From Olleya sediminilitoris (GTDB taxonomy: Bacteria; Bacteroidota; Bacteroidia; Flavobacteriales; Flavobacteriaceae): a DNA stretch of 64,000 nt. The translations under genes and the position numbers were made by a program. Location of the stretch: assembly GCF_016785945.1 (NCBI RefSeq), contig NZ_JAEMEF010000016.1, forward strand, positions 1 to 64,000, written 5' to 3'. This document shows, in pieces, positions 26,252 to 35,358 of this stretch. Every line of letters begins with the position of its first letter. Within the stretch, counting starts at the first letter, position 1. The notes below the pieces were generated by a model. The model was not told where the DNA came from and ran no database searches. It saw nothing but the letters and a program-made list of their open reading frames with translations.

Positions 26252-27616
26252 TTATTTATTAATATATACTGTTTTAGTGTTTACAAATTCTAAAATACCT
26301 TCTTTAGATAATTCTCTTCCATAACCTGATGCTTTTGTACCACCAAATGGTAATCTTGGGTCTGACTTAACCATTTCGTTTATAAAAAGTGCACCATCAG
26401 GAATTTGACTAATATCTTGATAAATGTTATCAATATCTTCGGTGAAGATCATGGTTCCTAAACCAAATCTTGAATTTTTGGCAAGATTTAAAGCTTCTGT
26501 TTTGTCTTTTGCTTTAATTATTGCTGCAACAGGACCAAAAGTTTCTTCTTTAAATATTGGCATGTCAGTAGTTACGTCTGTAATGATTGTTGGTTGGTAT
26601 TTTGCTTTATCTCTTAAATTTCCATAATGAACTTTTGCTCCTAATTGTAATGATTTAGAAACTTGTTCTTCTAGCTCTTTAGCTAAATCTTCTCTAGCCA
26701 TTGAGGTACTGTAAGCATCATAGTCTTTAGGATTTGCTTGTTTTAAGTCTTTTACTTTATTAGTAAATGTTGTTAAGAATGTGTCATAAATATTTTTAGT
26801 TACAATAAACCTTTTTGCAGCAATACAGCTTTGACCATTATTTTGCATACGTGCATTTACCATTGTATCTATATATTTATCCAGATTAGCATCATCTAAT
26901 ACGATGCATGCATTATTTCCTCCTAACTCTAAGACTGTTTTTTTTAAGTTTTTTCCTGCTAAAGCAGCAATGCTTCGACCTGCTTTTTCGCTACCAGTTA
27001 ATGTTACAGCTTTTATAGTATCGTTTTCTAATAAGCTGTCCATTTGATCATGTTGAATGATTAAGGTTTGAAAGCAACCTTCAGGATATCCAGCATCAGT
27101 AAAAAGTTTTTGAATGGCTAAAGCAGTTCCTGTTACATTAGAAGCATGTTTTAAAAGCCCAACATTACCTGCAGTTAAAGTTGGAACAGCAAATCTAAAG
27201 ACTTGCCAAAATGGGTAATTCCAAGGCATTATGGCTAGAATTGCTCCTAATGGGTCGTAACTAATGAAGCTTTCTGAAGCTTCGGTTTCAATAATTTGAT
27301 CTGCTAAAAAGTTTTCCGCATTAGCGATATAAAAATCACATAAGGTTGCACATTTTTCGATTTCAGCTATACTTTGGGATATAGGTTTTCCCATTTCTTC
27401 AGTCATTAAATTAGCATACTCTTGTTTATTGTCTTCAAGTAAATTGGCTAAATTCTTTAAAAGTTTAACTCTGTGTGCTATTGGTTTGTTACTCCAATCG
27501 TTAAATGTTTGATTAGCAGTTTCAAGTTTAGAATTGACTTCAGAATTTGAATTAAAGTTGTAAGATTTTAATTTTTCGCCTGTATACGGATTATAGGTTT
27601 CAACTTGCTTTTTCAT
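26252..27616 (-). CDS. NAD(P)-dependent succinate-semialdehyde dehydrogenase family
   Basis: 454 residues of the ALDH superfamily. Landmarks are AIMPWNYPFWQVFR, TGSEKAGR, the catalytic Glu in VLELGGNNACIV and the catalytic Cys264 in NNGQSCIAAKRF. The C-terminal LPFGGTKASGYGREL is present. The short length and this N-terminus fit the YneI/GabD-like succinate-semialdehyde dehydrogenases, but substrate choice cannot be read securely. Cytosolic. It diverges from the YtxH-stress cassette across 190 bp. Confidence 0.88.
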   Translation of the reverse strand: MKKQVETYNPYTGEKLKSYNFNSNSEVNSKLETANQTFNDWSNKPIAHRVKLLKNLANLLEDNKQEYANLMTEEMGKPISQSIAEIEKCATLCDFYIANAENFLADQIIETEASESFISYDPLGAILAIMPWNYPFWQVFRFAVPTLTAGNVGLLKHASNVTGTALAIQKLFTDAGYPEGCFQTLIIQHDQMDSLLENDTIKAVTLTGSEKAGRSIAALAGKNLKKTVLELGGNNACIVLDDANLDKYIDTMVNARMQNNGQSCIAAKRFIVTKNIYDTFLTTFTNKVKDLKQANPKDYDAYSTSMAREDLAKELEEQVSKSLQLGAKVHYGNLRDKAKYQPTIITDVTTDMPIFKEETFGPVAAIIKAKDKTEALNLAKNSRFGLGTMIFTEDIDNIYQDISQIPDGALFINEMVKSDPRLPFGGTKASGYGRELSKEGILEFVNTKTVYINK

Positions 27617-27737
27617 CTCTTTTTGTTTTTGTTAAAATTATGAATAATCAGTATTTTTAGCTTTGTAATTTTGTGTTTTAACATAGATTTATCAGTTTAT
27701 TTAAAGTTTTATTAAGAATTATTTAATGTTAAAATTT

Positions 27738-27745
27738 TATCTTTG
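27738..27745 (+). promoter_or_regulatory. -7 box of the YtxH-to-topoisomerase cassette
   Basis: TATCTTTG fits TAnnTTTG, about 60 bp before the YtxH ATG. Just downstream (27753-27776) is an imperfect dyad centred on AGAGCTCT that could be an operator or 5' leader hairpin. Confidence 0.5.
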
Positions 27746-27806
27746 AGTAAGTTACTTTGAGAGAGCTCTTAGAGTAAATTTATTAACCAAAAAAACAAAA
27801 AGAAAA

Positions 27807-28133
27807 ATGAGTAAGAACACAAACACAGCATTAGGATTATTATTAGGAGGAGCAATTGGTACAGCAGTTGGAATTTTATTTGCACCAGATAAAGGAAGCA
27901 ATACTAGAAAGAAACTTAAAGAGGATGCGGTTGCTACCAAGGATAAACTAACCGATAGTGCTTTACATATGAAAGATCAAGTAACTAGTACTTTGACTTC
28001 TAAAAAACATACGTTAGATACTCAATTAGAGTCAATAGTATCTGATGTAAGTTACAAAGCAGATGACGTTATTACAACTTTAGAGAATAAGTTGAAAGAA
28101 TTAAAATTGAAGAACAAAAAACTTCAGAAATAA
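27807..28133 (+). CDS. YtxH-domain protein
   Basis: 108 residues. An N-terminal glycine-rich membrane helix (LGLLLGGAIGTAVGILFAPDKGS) with the YtxH signature FAPDKG is followed by long amphipathic helices (KLKEDAVATKDKLTDSA), then a Lys-rich C-terminus. YtxH proteins are general-stress and desiccation-associated in Bacillus. First gene of a five-gene forward cassette with 1-20 bp spacings. Function in detail is unknown. Confidence 0.88.
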   Translation: MSKNTNTALGLLLGGAIGTAVGILFAPDKGSNTRKKLKEDAVATKDKLTDSALHMKDQVTSTLTSKKHTLDTQLESIVSDVSYKADDVITTLENKLKELKLKNKKLQK

Positions 28134-28134
28134 G

Positions 28135-28482
28135 ATGACTGTATTTGAATCGATACAAGACTCGTCCAACCAAGCTATAGATAAAGGAGAGGAATATCTT
28201 AAAAAATCTCATGAGTACTACAAATTAAAAGTTTTTGAGCAACTAACTACATCTGTAAGTTTAGTTTTAAAAGCACTTTTAATTGGTGGTTTAATATTGA
28301 TTGCTTTTGTTTTTATGGCAATAGCAGCTTCCATTGCATTAGGTAATGTAATGGATAGTTATTCAGGTGGATTTTTAATAGTTGGTTTATTTTTTATTGT
28401 TTTTGCAATTATTATATACGTTGCTAGAAAACACATAAATAATAAAGTCATCCAATCTATATCTAAAACCTTTTTTGAATAA
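28135..28482 (+). CDS. Phage holin-like / DUF1469-type membrane protein
   Basis: 115 residues. An amphipathic N-terminal helix (residues 1-45) is followed by two membrane helices (LVLKALLIGGLILIAFVFMA and GGFLIVGLFFIVFAIIIYVA). Such proteins are labelled holin-like by profile, but here they lie in a stress cassette and not next to lysis genes, so lysis is unlikely. Starts 1 bp after YtxH. Confidence 0.8.
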   Translation: MTVFESIQDSSNQAIDKGEEYLKKSHEYYKLKVFEQLTTSVSLVLKALLIGGLILIAFVFMAIAASIALGNVMDSYSGGFLIVGLFFIVFAIIIYVARKHINNKVIQSISKTFFE

Positions 28483-28484
28483 TT

Positions 28485-28685
28485 ATGGCACAATATAAAA
28501 CACAAGAAGATATTGAAATTAATTTAAAGCGTTTACGTCTTGAAAAAGATATTGCTTGGGAAGAACTTAAAGGCATTAAAGGAGATTTTAAAGAAGCAGT
28601 CCAACTACCAAATTGGTTACAAACTGGATATAAAATGATTTCTAAATTTAGTACCATGATGCTATTAAAAAGAATTATAAAATAA
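28485..28685 (+). CDS. DUF6327-like small protein
   Basis: 66 residues, mostly helical (TQEDIEINLKRLRLEKDIAWEELK), with a C-terminal hydrophobic-basic segment. It has the layout of the small DUF6327-type flavobacterial proteins found after YtxH and holin-like genes; that name is from memory. It starts 2 bp after the holin-like gene. Cytosolic or peripheral membrane. Confidence 0.75.
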   Translation: MAQYKTQEDIEINLKRLRLEKDIAWEELKGIKGDFKEAVQLPNWLQTGYKMISKFSTMMLLKRIIK

Positions 28686-28705
28686 TTAACCACAAAACAA
28701 CCACC

Positions 28706-29140
28706 ATGACTATATTTGAATCTATTAGAAAAGACCACGATACACAACGTCACTTACTTGATAGACTTGTTAAAACAGAAGGCGACAGTGACCAAAGAGA
28801 TGATATCTACAAATCGTTAAAAAACGAATTAGAAATTCACGCTCAAGCTGAAGAGCGCCATTTTTATAAGCCATTAATTAGTAATGATATGATGCAAGAG
28901 AAAGCCAGACACGGTATTGCTGAACATCATGAAATAGATGAATTGATTAATCAATTAGATGAGACCGATTACAGCTCGTCTGCATGGTTAAAAATAGCTA
29001 AAGATCTTAAAGAAAAAGTTGAGCATCATTTGGAAGATGAGGAGCATGTTTTTTTTCAATTGGCTGGAAAAGTTTTTAATGAAAATGAAAAAGAAAGCTT
29101 AGCAAAACAGTATAGTGATTACATGGTGAATAACCTTTAA
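28706..29140 (+). CDS. Hemerythrin-domain protein
   Basis: 144 residues with a full HHE-type cation-binding set: IRKDHDTQRHLLDRL (His10 and His14 region), EIHAQAEERHFYKPL, AEHHEIDELI, and KVEHHLEDEEHVFF. A di-iron four-helix bundle is therefore likely; such proteins store, sense or scavenge O2, NO or iron. Cytosolic. It lies in the cassette between the DUF6327-like and topoisomerase IB genes. Confidence 0.9.
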   Translation: MTIFESIRKDHDTQRHLLDRLVKTEGDSDQRDDIYKSLKNELEIHAQAEERHFYKPLISNDMMQEKARHGIAEHHEIDELINQLDETDYSSSAWLKIAKDLKEKVEHHLEDEEHVFFQLAGKVFNENEKESLAKQYSDYMVNNL

Positions 29141-29150
29141 TTTTAACAAA

Positions 29151-30227
29151 TTGAAGGCTTTAACAAAACAAATTTACAATCAAATTCTTTTACAACCAGA
29201 ACAGGTTATAGAAGAATTTGATTTGGTTTATACCAATCCGTCCAACTTAAAAATTATAAGAGAAAGACAGGATGATAATTTTATTTTTAAACTGAAAAAT
29301 AAAATTATCAAAGAAAAAACGGAGCTAAGCAGAATTAATAACTTAGTTATACCTCCAGCTTGGAAAAACGTTAAGATTTCTGAATTAAAAAATGGTCACC
29401 TTCAAGTTGTTGGAAGAGATGCTAAAAGACGCAAACAATACCGCTACCATCCTAAATGGAATAAAATAAGGAGTCAGACTAAATTTTATAAAATGTATTT
29501 GTTTGGCCAACAGCTACCAAATATTCGTGCTCAAGTGGATTTGGATTTAGATCAAAACACTTGGACTAAAACTAAAGTTTTAGCTTTAATTGTAAGATTA
29601 ATGGAAGAAACGCATATAAGAGTTGGAAATACTCAGTATGCAAAGCGAAATGAGACTTATGGCTTAACTACACTTAGAAGTAAGCATGTTAATACTTATA
29701 AGGATAGAATTTTATTTGAATTTACAGGAAAGAAAGGTAAAGAATATAAAATTTCATTAAGAAATAAGAAATTAATACGTTTAGTTAATAAATGTGAAGA
29801 CATACCTGGTTGGGAATTGTTTCAGTATTATGATGAATTTGGAGAAAAGCACAAGGTGGATAGTACCATGTTGAATGATTATTTAAAAACCTTAAGCGGA
29901 ACTTTATTTACAGCAAAAGACTTTAGGACTTGGGCAGCAAGTATCATTTGCTTTGAAACCCTAAAATCTATTGGTTATGTTTCCAATGTAAAACAAAATA
30001 ATAAAAATATAATTCAAGCTATAGACATTGCAGCAAAGCAATTAGGTAATAGTCGTAATGTGTGTAAAAAATATTATATACATCCAGCTGTTATTAGTAG
30101 TTATCAAGATGGCACGATTGTAAATTATTTTAAGCAGGAAGCATTAGCCAGAAAAACAGCAAATTTCACCAAAATGGAACATGTGATGATGCAGTTACTT
30201 AAATCTTATCAGCCTCAGTTTGATTAA
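29151..30227 (+). CDS. DNA topoisomerase IB
   Basis: 358 residues, starting at TTG (29151); no in-frame ATG is available near the N-terminus. The eukaryotic/poxviral-type IB fold shows KRRKQYRYHPKWNKIR (Arg/Lys active-site part), MEETHIRVGNTQYAKRNETYGLTTLR, and the tyrosine motif KKYYIHPAVI (Y308/Y309). It relaxes supercoils of either sign through a 3'-phosphotyrosine. Bacterial IB enzymes often occur in stress clusters, as here behind the hemerythrin gene. Confidence 0.93.
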   Translation: MKALTKQIYNQILLQPEQVIEEFDLVYTNPSNLKIIRERQDDNFIFKLKNKIIKEKTELSRINNLVIPPAWKNVKISELKNGHLQVVGRDAKRRKQYRYHPKWNKIRSQTKFYKMYLFGQQLPNIRAQVDLDLDQNTWTKTKVLALIVRLMEETHIRVGNTQYAKRNETYGLTTLRSKHVNTYKDRILFEFTGKKGKEYKISLRNKKLIRLVNKCEDIPGWELFQYYDEFGEKHKVDSTMLNDYLKTLSGTLFTAKDFRTWAASIICFETLKSIGYVSNVKQNNKNIIQAIDIAAKQLGNSRNVCKKYYIHPAVISSYQDGTIVNYFKQEALARKTANFTKMEHVMMQLLKSYQPQFD

Positions 30228-30330
30228 TATTTTTCTTAATGACTTCTTAAAAATTTGATATTACTGTTAAGTGCAGTTAAAGTCTTTGTAAATGCGTGTT
30301 AAACAATGTTATACAGTCTTTTTTAGGTTT

Positions 30331-30338
30331 TATATTTG
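30331..30338 (+). promoter_or_regulatory. -7 box of the DUF1328 gene
   Basis: TATATTTG fits TAnnTTTG, 21 bp before the ATG at 30360. Confidence 0.5.
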
Positions 30339-30359
30339 TAAAACTAAATATAATTAAAC

Positions 30360-30518
30360 ATGCGTTGGACTATTTTTTTTATAACATTTGCGTTTATATC
30401 TGCTGTGTTGGGATTTGGGCATATTGCAGGTAACTTAGCTATTATAGCTAAGTTATGCTTCTTTATTTTTATAGCCTTATTTTTAGCAAGATTATATAAA
30501 ACGATAAACGAATATTAA
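30360..30518 (+). CDS. DUF1328 small membrane protein (YtjA-like)
   Basis: 52 residues, two membrane helices. MRWTIFFITFAFISAVLGFG is followed by HIAGNLAIIAKLCFFIFIALF and a short basic tail. The phrase AVLGFGxIAG matches the DUF1328 pattern (E. coli YtjA). Function is unknown; the family appears in stress-induced loci. It ends 2 bp from the convergent ArsC-like gene. Confidence 0.85.
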   Translation: MRWTIFFITFAFISAVLGFGHIAGNLAIIAKLCFFIFIALFLARLYKTINEY

Positions 30519-30520
30519 AC

Positions 30521-30931
30521 TTATATGTGTTTTTTATCGTCAATAATGTTCGAGCTTCCTTCTAGATATTGTCTAGCTTCAGAGGGATTTTCAATTTTAT
30601 AAAATTTATCACCAATAACTAATATAGAAAAGGCAACGACTTGAGGACTTTTTTGTATTACTTTAAGCCAATCTTCATTATTTAAATTATTATCAGAATT
30701 ATAATTATTTGTGTAATCTGGATGCTGTTTGTTTACCAAATCTGCAACAGATATATTTAATTTATCACAAATTTCAATCCATTGTGTATCTGCAACTTTT
30801 GTTTTAGAAAAATCTATAGTTGAAAGCTTTTTCAAGCTATCTGTAACATATGCTAAAGTTTGTTTGTCTAAGTTGCTGTTAGAGTTGTAATAAAAAGTTG
30901 TTTTGTTGTTATTGGTGGCTATAATTCCCAT
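30521..30931 (-). CDS. ArsC-like thioredoxin-fold protein without the catalytic cysteine
   Basis: 136 residues with the ArsC/Spx-like layout (GIIATNNNKTTFYYNSNSNLDKQ, TQWIEICDKLN, NNEDWLKVIQKSPQVVAFSILVIGDKFYKIENPSE). The N-terminal reductase Cys is replaced in YYNSNSN, so arsenate reduction is unlikely. Only one Cys is present. It may be a regulator or have an unrelated role. Single gene, convergent with the DUF1328 gene. Confidence 0.7.
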   Translation of the reverse strand: MGIIATNNNKTTFYYNSNSNLDKQTLAYVTDSLKKLSTIDFSKTKVADTQWIEICDKLNISVADLVNKQHPDYTNNYNSDNNLNNEDWLKVIQKSPQVVAFSILVIGDKFYKIENPSEARQYLEGSSNIIDDKKHI

Positions 30932-31079
30932 GATTTAGTTTTGTTTGTATTTAAGGGTTAAGTTATAATATTTGAATTATAATTTTCTTAAAAAAAAATC
31001 AAAAATTACAGTATAAGAACTGTTTATGATTAAATAATAACTTTTAATAATTGTAGTGTAAGTTTTCTTTTAAAAATTC

Positions 31080-31087
31080 TACTTTTG
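31080..31087 (+). promoter_or_regulatory. -7 box of trxB
   Basis: TACTTTTG fits TAnnTTTG, 22 bp ahead of the trxB ATG. Confidence 0.5.
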
Positions 31088-31109
31088 TAACAGATAAAAT
31101 GATAAAATT

Positions 31110-32093
31110 ATGTCAGACACAATAGAAAGAGTAAAATGCTTAATAATAGGTTCAGGTCCTGCTGGTTATACAGCAGCAATCTATGCAGCTAGAGCTAATA
31201 TGAGTCCTGTTTTATATCAAGGCGCTCAACCAGGAGGGCAATTAACAACAACCAATGAGGTTGAAAATTTCCCTGGATATCCTGACGGAATTACTGGTCC
31301 TGAAATGATGATGGAACTTCAAAAACAAGCAGAACGTTTTGAGGCTGATATTAGAAATGGTTGGATTACTAAAGTGGATTTTTCTGGAGATGTACATAAA
31401 GTGTGGGTCAATGATGAGAAAGAAATACACTGTGATACTGTAATTATCTCTACAGGAGCTAGTGCTAAATACTTAGGACTTGACTCAGAGCAAAAATATT
31501 TAAATCTTGGTGGTGGAGTATCTGCTTGTGCAGTATGTGATGGATTTTTCTATCGTAATCAAGAAGTTGTAATTGTTGGAGCAGGAGATAGTGCTTGTGA
31601 AGAGGCTCATTACCTATCAAAACTATGTTCTAAAGTTACAATGTTGGTACGTCGTGACGAGTTTAGAGCTTCAAAAATTATGGCAGAACGTGTTAAAAAC
31701 ACTGAAAATATTGAGATATTATTTAATACTGAAACAGAAGAGGTTATTGGTGATGGTCAAGTTGTAACTGGTGTACAAGTAAAAAACAATCAAACTAATG
31801 ATCAACATTTAATACCAGCTACTGGATTTTTTGTTGCTATTGGACACAAGCCTAATACAGATATTTTTAAAGGCTTTATAGATTTAGATGAAACAGGTTA
31901 CATTATTAATGCTAAACCAGGAACTTCAAAAACTAATGTTGATGGTGTTTTTGTAAGTGGTGATGCTGCAGATCATGTTTATAGACAAGCTATTACAGCT
32001 GCTGGAACAGGATGTATGGCTGCTTTAGATGCAGAGCGTTATTTGGCTGCTAAAGATGCTAACTTTGAAGTAAGTACTTCAAATTATAACTAA
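31110..32093 (+). CDS. trxB: Thioredoxin-disulfide reductase
   Basis: 327 residues, typical length. FAD site GSGPAGYTAAIYAARAN, redox CxxC at Cys140/Cys143 (CAVCDGFF), NADPH site GAGDSACEEAHYL and a C-terminal FAD-contact motif (VFVSGDAADHVYRQAITAAGTG). It reduces thioredoxin with NADPH. Cytosolic. Monocistronic, ended by a strong terminator. Confidence 0.97.
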   Translation: MSDTIERVKCLIIGSGPAGYTAAIYAARANMSPVLYQGAQPGGQLTTTNEVENFPGYPDGITGPEMMMELQKQAERFEADIRNGWITKVDFSGDVHKVWVNDEKEIHCDTVIISTGASAKYLGLDSEQKYLNLGGGVSACAVCDGFFYRNQEVVIVGAGDSACEEAHYLSKLCSKVTMLVRRDEFRASKIMAERVKNTENIEILFNTETEEVIGDGQVVTGVQVKNNQTNDQHLIPATGFFVAIGHKPNTDIFKGFIDLDETGYIINAKPGTSKTNVDGVFVSGDAADHVYRQAITAAGTGCMAALDAERYLAAKDANFEVSTSNYN

Positions 32094-32113
32094 AGTTTTA
32101 AAAACTTAATCAT

Positions 32114-32147
32114 AAAAAAACCGAAGCTAAATGCTTCGGTTTTTTTA
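32114..32147. terminator. Terminator between trxB and the GIN-domain gene
   Basis: A-tract plus CCGAAGC, loop TAAAT, GCTTCGG plus T-tract. It is bidirectional and serves the two convergent genes. Confidence 0.92.
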
Positions 32148-32162
32148 TTGGTATTATTATAA

Positions 32163-32987
32163 TTATTTCTTTTTTAAGATTGCATTATCTTCAAAAGATT
32201 CAATTATAATTTTTGGACTTCCAAAAGTTTCTATAATTGAAGATCCTGAAGCATTAATAACTAATTCTGAAGTTGTTTGAACGCTAACTTCAGCTCTGTT
32301 AGCAGTAGTCAGATTAGTGTTTTTAGCTGTTAGATTTTCTCCTGTAAAATCTGAAGAGTTATCTATGTTAAGTATTAAGTTTTTTGTATCACCTTCAATT
32401 TTTGCATTAGCACTTTCTAGCATATCTACAACAATTTTGGACGCGTTTATTAAAGCTTCGACTTTACTGCTTCCGTTTAACTCCAAAGTTGCAGATTGTG
32501 CAGTTATATTTAATTCAGCTTTAGCTTTATCATTATTAATTAGTTTAAACAAATCACTTTCTATAGTTAAATAAGCTTCAGAACTAGAAGTGGTTGTCAA
32601 GGTTAAATCTTTAAATTTTAAACTTGTTTTAGAAAGGATTTCTGCATCTTCATTTAACTCGATGGTATTCAAAAAATCATTATAATATATAGTTATATCT
32701 AATCTTTTTTCTTGAAGTCTAGCTGTAGTTTTAAGGCTTAAAGTACTGTCTTGAGATATAATTTTAATGTATTCGTGCAGATTTTCGTCTGTAGTGATTT
32801 CTATTTTAGTAGAGTCAGATCTAACTAAGTTAACTTCAAAATCTTCGTTTAAAACTAAGCGTTTAAAACTATGTAAAGGGGTTGTAACTTTGATTAATAC
32901 ACGACTACCTTTTACTTTTTCCTTTTTTTGAGCAAAAGCTGTAATAGTTATGAATGTAAAAATTAGTGTAAGTAAGCGTTTTGTCAT
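32163..32987 (-). CDS. GIN-domain (DUF2807) secreted protein
   Basis: 274 residues with a signal peptide (to about residue 19, FAQ) and a repetitive right-handed beta structure of the DUF2807 type. Landmarks are FKRLVLNEDFEVNLVRSDSTKIEI, alternating Thr/Ser-rich strands and ASGSSIIETFGSPKI. It is probably periplasmic or surface exposed. It follows the PspC/PadR block on the same strand but after a 188-bp gap with its own -7 box. Confidence 0.85.
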   Translation of the reverse strand: MTKRLLTLIFTFITITAFAQKKEKVKGSRVLIKVTTPLHSFKRLVLNEDFEVNLVRSDSTKIEITTDENLHEYIKIISQDSTLSLKTTARLQEKRLDITIYYNDFLNTIELNEDAEILSKTSLKFKDLTLTTTSSSEAYLTIESDLFKLINNDKAKAELNITAQSATLELNGSSKVEALINASKIVVDMLESANAKIEGDTKNLILNIDNSSDFTGENLTAKNTNLTTANRAEVSVQTTSELVINASGSSIIETFGSPKIIIESFEDNAILKKK

Positions 32988-33010
32988 TTATCTGTAATTT
33001 TTTTTGTGTA

Positions 33011-33018
33011 CAAATATA
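33011..33018 (-). promoter_or_regulatory. -7 box of the GIN-domain gene
   Basis: TATATTTG on the reverse strand, 24 bp ahead of the ATG. Just upstream (about 33021-33072) an imperfect hairpin AAACCATC...GATGGTTT could terminate the PspC transcript. Confidence 0.5.
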
Positions 33019-33175
33019 ATCAAAAACCATCCCAAACTTTTTGTTAAGGAAAAAGTGAGATGGTTTTTTTTGGTTGGTTTTTAAATGTGTATCATAAAAA
33101 TATAGACACTAGGGTTGTTACTATGTACTCGATTACAGTAATCATAACGTTTGGTTTTTGATTGATGATTGATTA

Positions 33176-35020
33176 TTAGTCTTTTGGTGTGATGTTAATT
33201 CCGTTTTTATTGTCAATAATTACATTAATATTTTCGGTACTAACTTCAGTACCTTCGCTTTCAATTATAGTTTCTGTGTTTTCAGGTTTATTAACATCAT
33301 TGCTGTTATTTTTATTAATTAAAGGTTTAGTGTTAATTTGTTGATGGTTTACATCATTGTTTTGGTTATCACAATCTAGGCATAACAATTTTGAGCGTTT
33401 AACTAACAAATAGTGTTCTTCCATTCCGTTGTTTAAAATATCATTGTAATAATGTGTATTGTTTCTGTGGTAATTGTAAGTGCTTTCTTCTGCATATAAA
33501 ATTGTTCCTTCAGGTAAAATTAATGTTAGTTCAACTTCTTGATCTCTTGATATTGCATCGTTAGGGACTGTAAAATGATTATTTAAAACCAAATTATTGT
33601 TAGTTAATCTGTAGTTATATTGTATATTTCTTGCTCTGTCTTTAGCAATATTATAATTTGTACCTCTAGCCGATTTATCCACTCTCAGTTTAGCAACACT
33701 GTCTTTAGTAGATTTTACTATTAGTCTGATGCCTTGCGAGAAAATTATTGGATTACCATTATCATCATGTGCTTTTTGTAAGCCATAATCACGTCTAAAA
33801 CGATCAGCAAAACTGTCGTTGTAATTCATGCTAACTACTAAAGTGTCGTTAGCTTTAATTGAAGTGAAAGGTGTTGTTTTAACTACTGCAGCTTCTTCTT
33901 TATAGCTTAAACCTTGTCTGGCGCTAATTACAGCTAAGCCAATTACAGCTAATATCCAAAATCCAATTAGGCTATATTTGGCAACATTACCCATTGGTTT
34001 TAGGTTGTTTACCAAGATTTTTAATCCTAAGTAAATAAAAAAGATAATTGGAATAACGCTAACAATAAAAATTAATACCGGAAACATCCAAAAAGGACCA
34101 GCTTCAGTGTTATATCCATTTACAAAATTAGTATCAAAAAATCTTAAGTCGGCTTCAAAGAAGGTTCCGAAAATTAAACCAATTAAAAGCGCTATAATTC
34201 CTGCGACGCAAGATACAACCAGCGCGACACCAATAAATTTTGAAAACACTTTAAATACAGATGAAAATACTTGACCTAAACTTCCAAAAAATGATTTGCT
34301 ACTAGATTTTATTTTATTGGTATCTATACGTTTAACCGAGTCTGATATACTATCTGAAGCTTGGTCAAAACCTTCTTTAAACTTGTCTGCATGTTTCTGA
34401 AAGTCTATGTTTTTTACGTTTTCAGAAACGCTGTCAAATCCGTCTCTAATTTTTTTTTCAATGTTTGTAATCGTGACTTCTTCTCCTGTCATGGTTATCT
34501 TGTCAGAAGTAGAAGTTGCTTCAGGAATAAATATCCATAATAAGATATATAAAAATACACCTGTTCCAGCTCCAAAAATTAGTAATACCCAAATTAATCT
34601 GATCCAAACAACATCAATATTAAAGTAGTAAGATAATCCAGAGGCTACACCACCAACATAACTATTGTCAGTATCTCTAAATAATTTTTTAGAGTTACTG
34701 TTGGATGATTTAGATCTAGAGGTTTTGGTTTTAGGTTCGTCTTCAAATATCTCGTCATCAACAAGGTAATCTTCAGGTTGTCCCATAATGGTAATAACCT
34801 GGTCTACTTCTTTGTTTCCAATAACTTGACGATCTGTTTTCATGCGTTCAGAAAACAATTCTGCTATTCTAATTTCTATATCAGCAATAATTTCAGAACG
34901 ACCTTGAGAGTCAGTAAATGAACGTTTTATAGCCTCAAGATAGCGTTGTAATTTTAAGTATGCATCTTCATCTATATGAAAAAATATACCTGCTAAATTT
35001 ATGTTGACTGTTTTATTCAT
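33176..35020 (-). CDS. PspC-domain membrane protein with DUF2807-associated C-terminal part
   Basis: 614 residues. The N-terminal segment (NINLAGIFFHIDEDAYLKLQRYL) is typical of PspC proteins beside PadR regulators. The PspC core is at about residues 112-168 (YVGGVASGLSYYFNIDVVWIRLIWVLL), followed by a linker and several more membrane helices (about 255-365), then a long extracytoplasmic beta-rich C-terminus. PspC-like proteins sense or stabilise membrane stress. It is directly behind padR with a 4-bp overlap. Confidence 0.88.
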   Translation of the reverse strand: MNKTVNINLAGIFFHIDEDAYLKLQRYLEAIKRSFTDSQGRSEIIADIEIRIAELFSERMKTDRQVIGNKEVDQVITIMGQPEDYLVDDEIFEDEPKTKTSRSKSSNSNSKKLFRDTDNSYVGGVASGLSYYFNIDVVWIRLIWVLLIFGAGTGVFLYILLWIFIPEATSTSDKITMTGEEVTITNIEKKIRDGFDSVSENVKNIDFQKHADKFKEGFDQASDSISDSVKRIDTNKIKSSSKSFFGSLGQVFSSVFKVFSKFIGVALVVSCVAGIIALLIGLIFGTFFEADLRFFDTNFVNGYNTEAGPFWMFPVLIFIVSVIPIIFFIYLGLKILVNNLKPMGNVAKYSLIGFWILAVIGLAVISARQGLSYKEEAAVVKTTPFTSIKANDTLVVSMNYNDSFADRFRRDYGLQKAHDDNGNPIIFSQGIRLIVKSTKDSVAKLRVDKSARGTNYNIAKDRARNIQYNYRLTNNNLVLNNHFTVPNDAISRDQEVELTLILPEGTILYAEESTYNYHRNNTHYYNDILNNGMEEHYLLVKRSKLLCLDCDNQNNDVNHQQINTKPLINKNNSNDVNKPENTETIIESEGTEVSTENINVIIDNKNGINITPKD

Positions 35021-35358
35021 TTTTTAGTTGATTTAATTGATGTTACTATATTAACTGCATTTTGTAATTCGTCCCAAGTCGTGGTTAATTCTTTTAAAAA
35101 AAGTTGACCTGTTTCTGTTAGTCCATAATATTTACGTGGTGGTCCAGAAGTAGACTCTTCCCAACGATAGCTAAGTAATCCTGCGTTTTTAAGTCGTGTT
35201 AATAAAGGATATATTGTGCCTTCAACAACCAGCAGTTTGGCGTCTTTTAATGTGCCTAAAATTTCGGCAACATAAGCATCTTCGTCTTTTAATACAGACA
35301 AAATGCAGTATTCAAGAACACCTTTGCGCATTTGTGCTTTAGTATTTTCTATTTTCAT
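35017..35358 (-). CDS. PadR-family transcriptional regulator
   Basis: 113 residues. A winged helix (LEYCILSVLKDEDAYVAEIL, GTIYPLLTRLKNAGLLSY, GPPRKYYGLTETGQLFL) with the PadR signature. It probably represses its own operon with PspC, the standard arrangement. A dyad CATCA...TGATG at 35408-35437 upstream is a weak operator candidate. Overlaps pspC by 4 bp. Confidence 0.93.
   Translation of the reverse strand: MKIENTKAQMRKGVLEYCILSVLKDEDAYVAEILGTLKDAKLLVVEGTIYPLLTRLKNAGLLSYRWEESTSGPPRKYYGLTETGQLFLKELTTTWDELQNAVNIVTSIKSTKK

Noticed and set aside
28135-28482. Phage origin of the holin-like gene
   Set aside because: No other phage genes nearby, and the context is a stress cassette.
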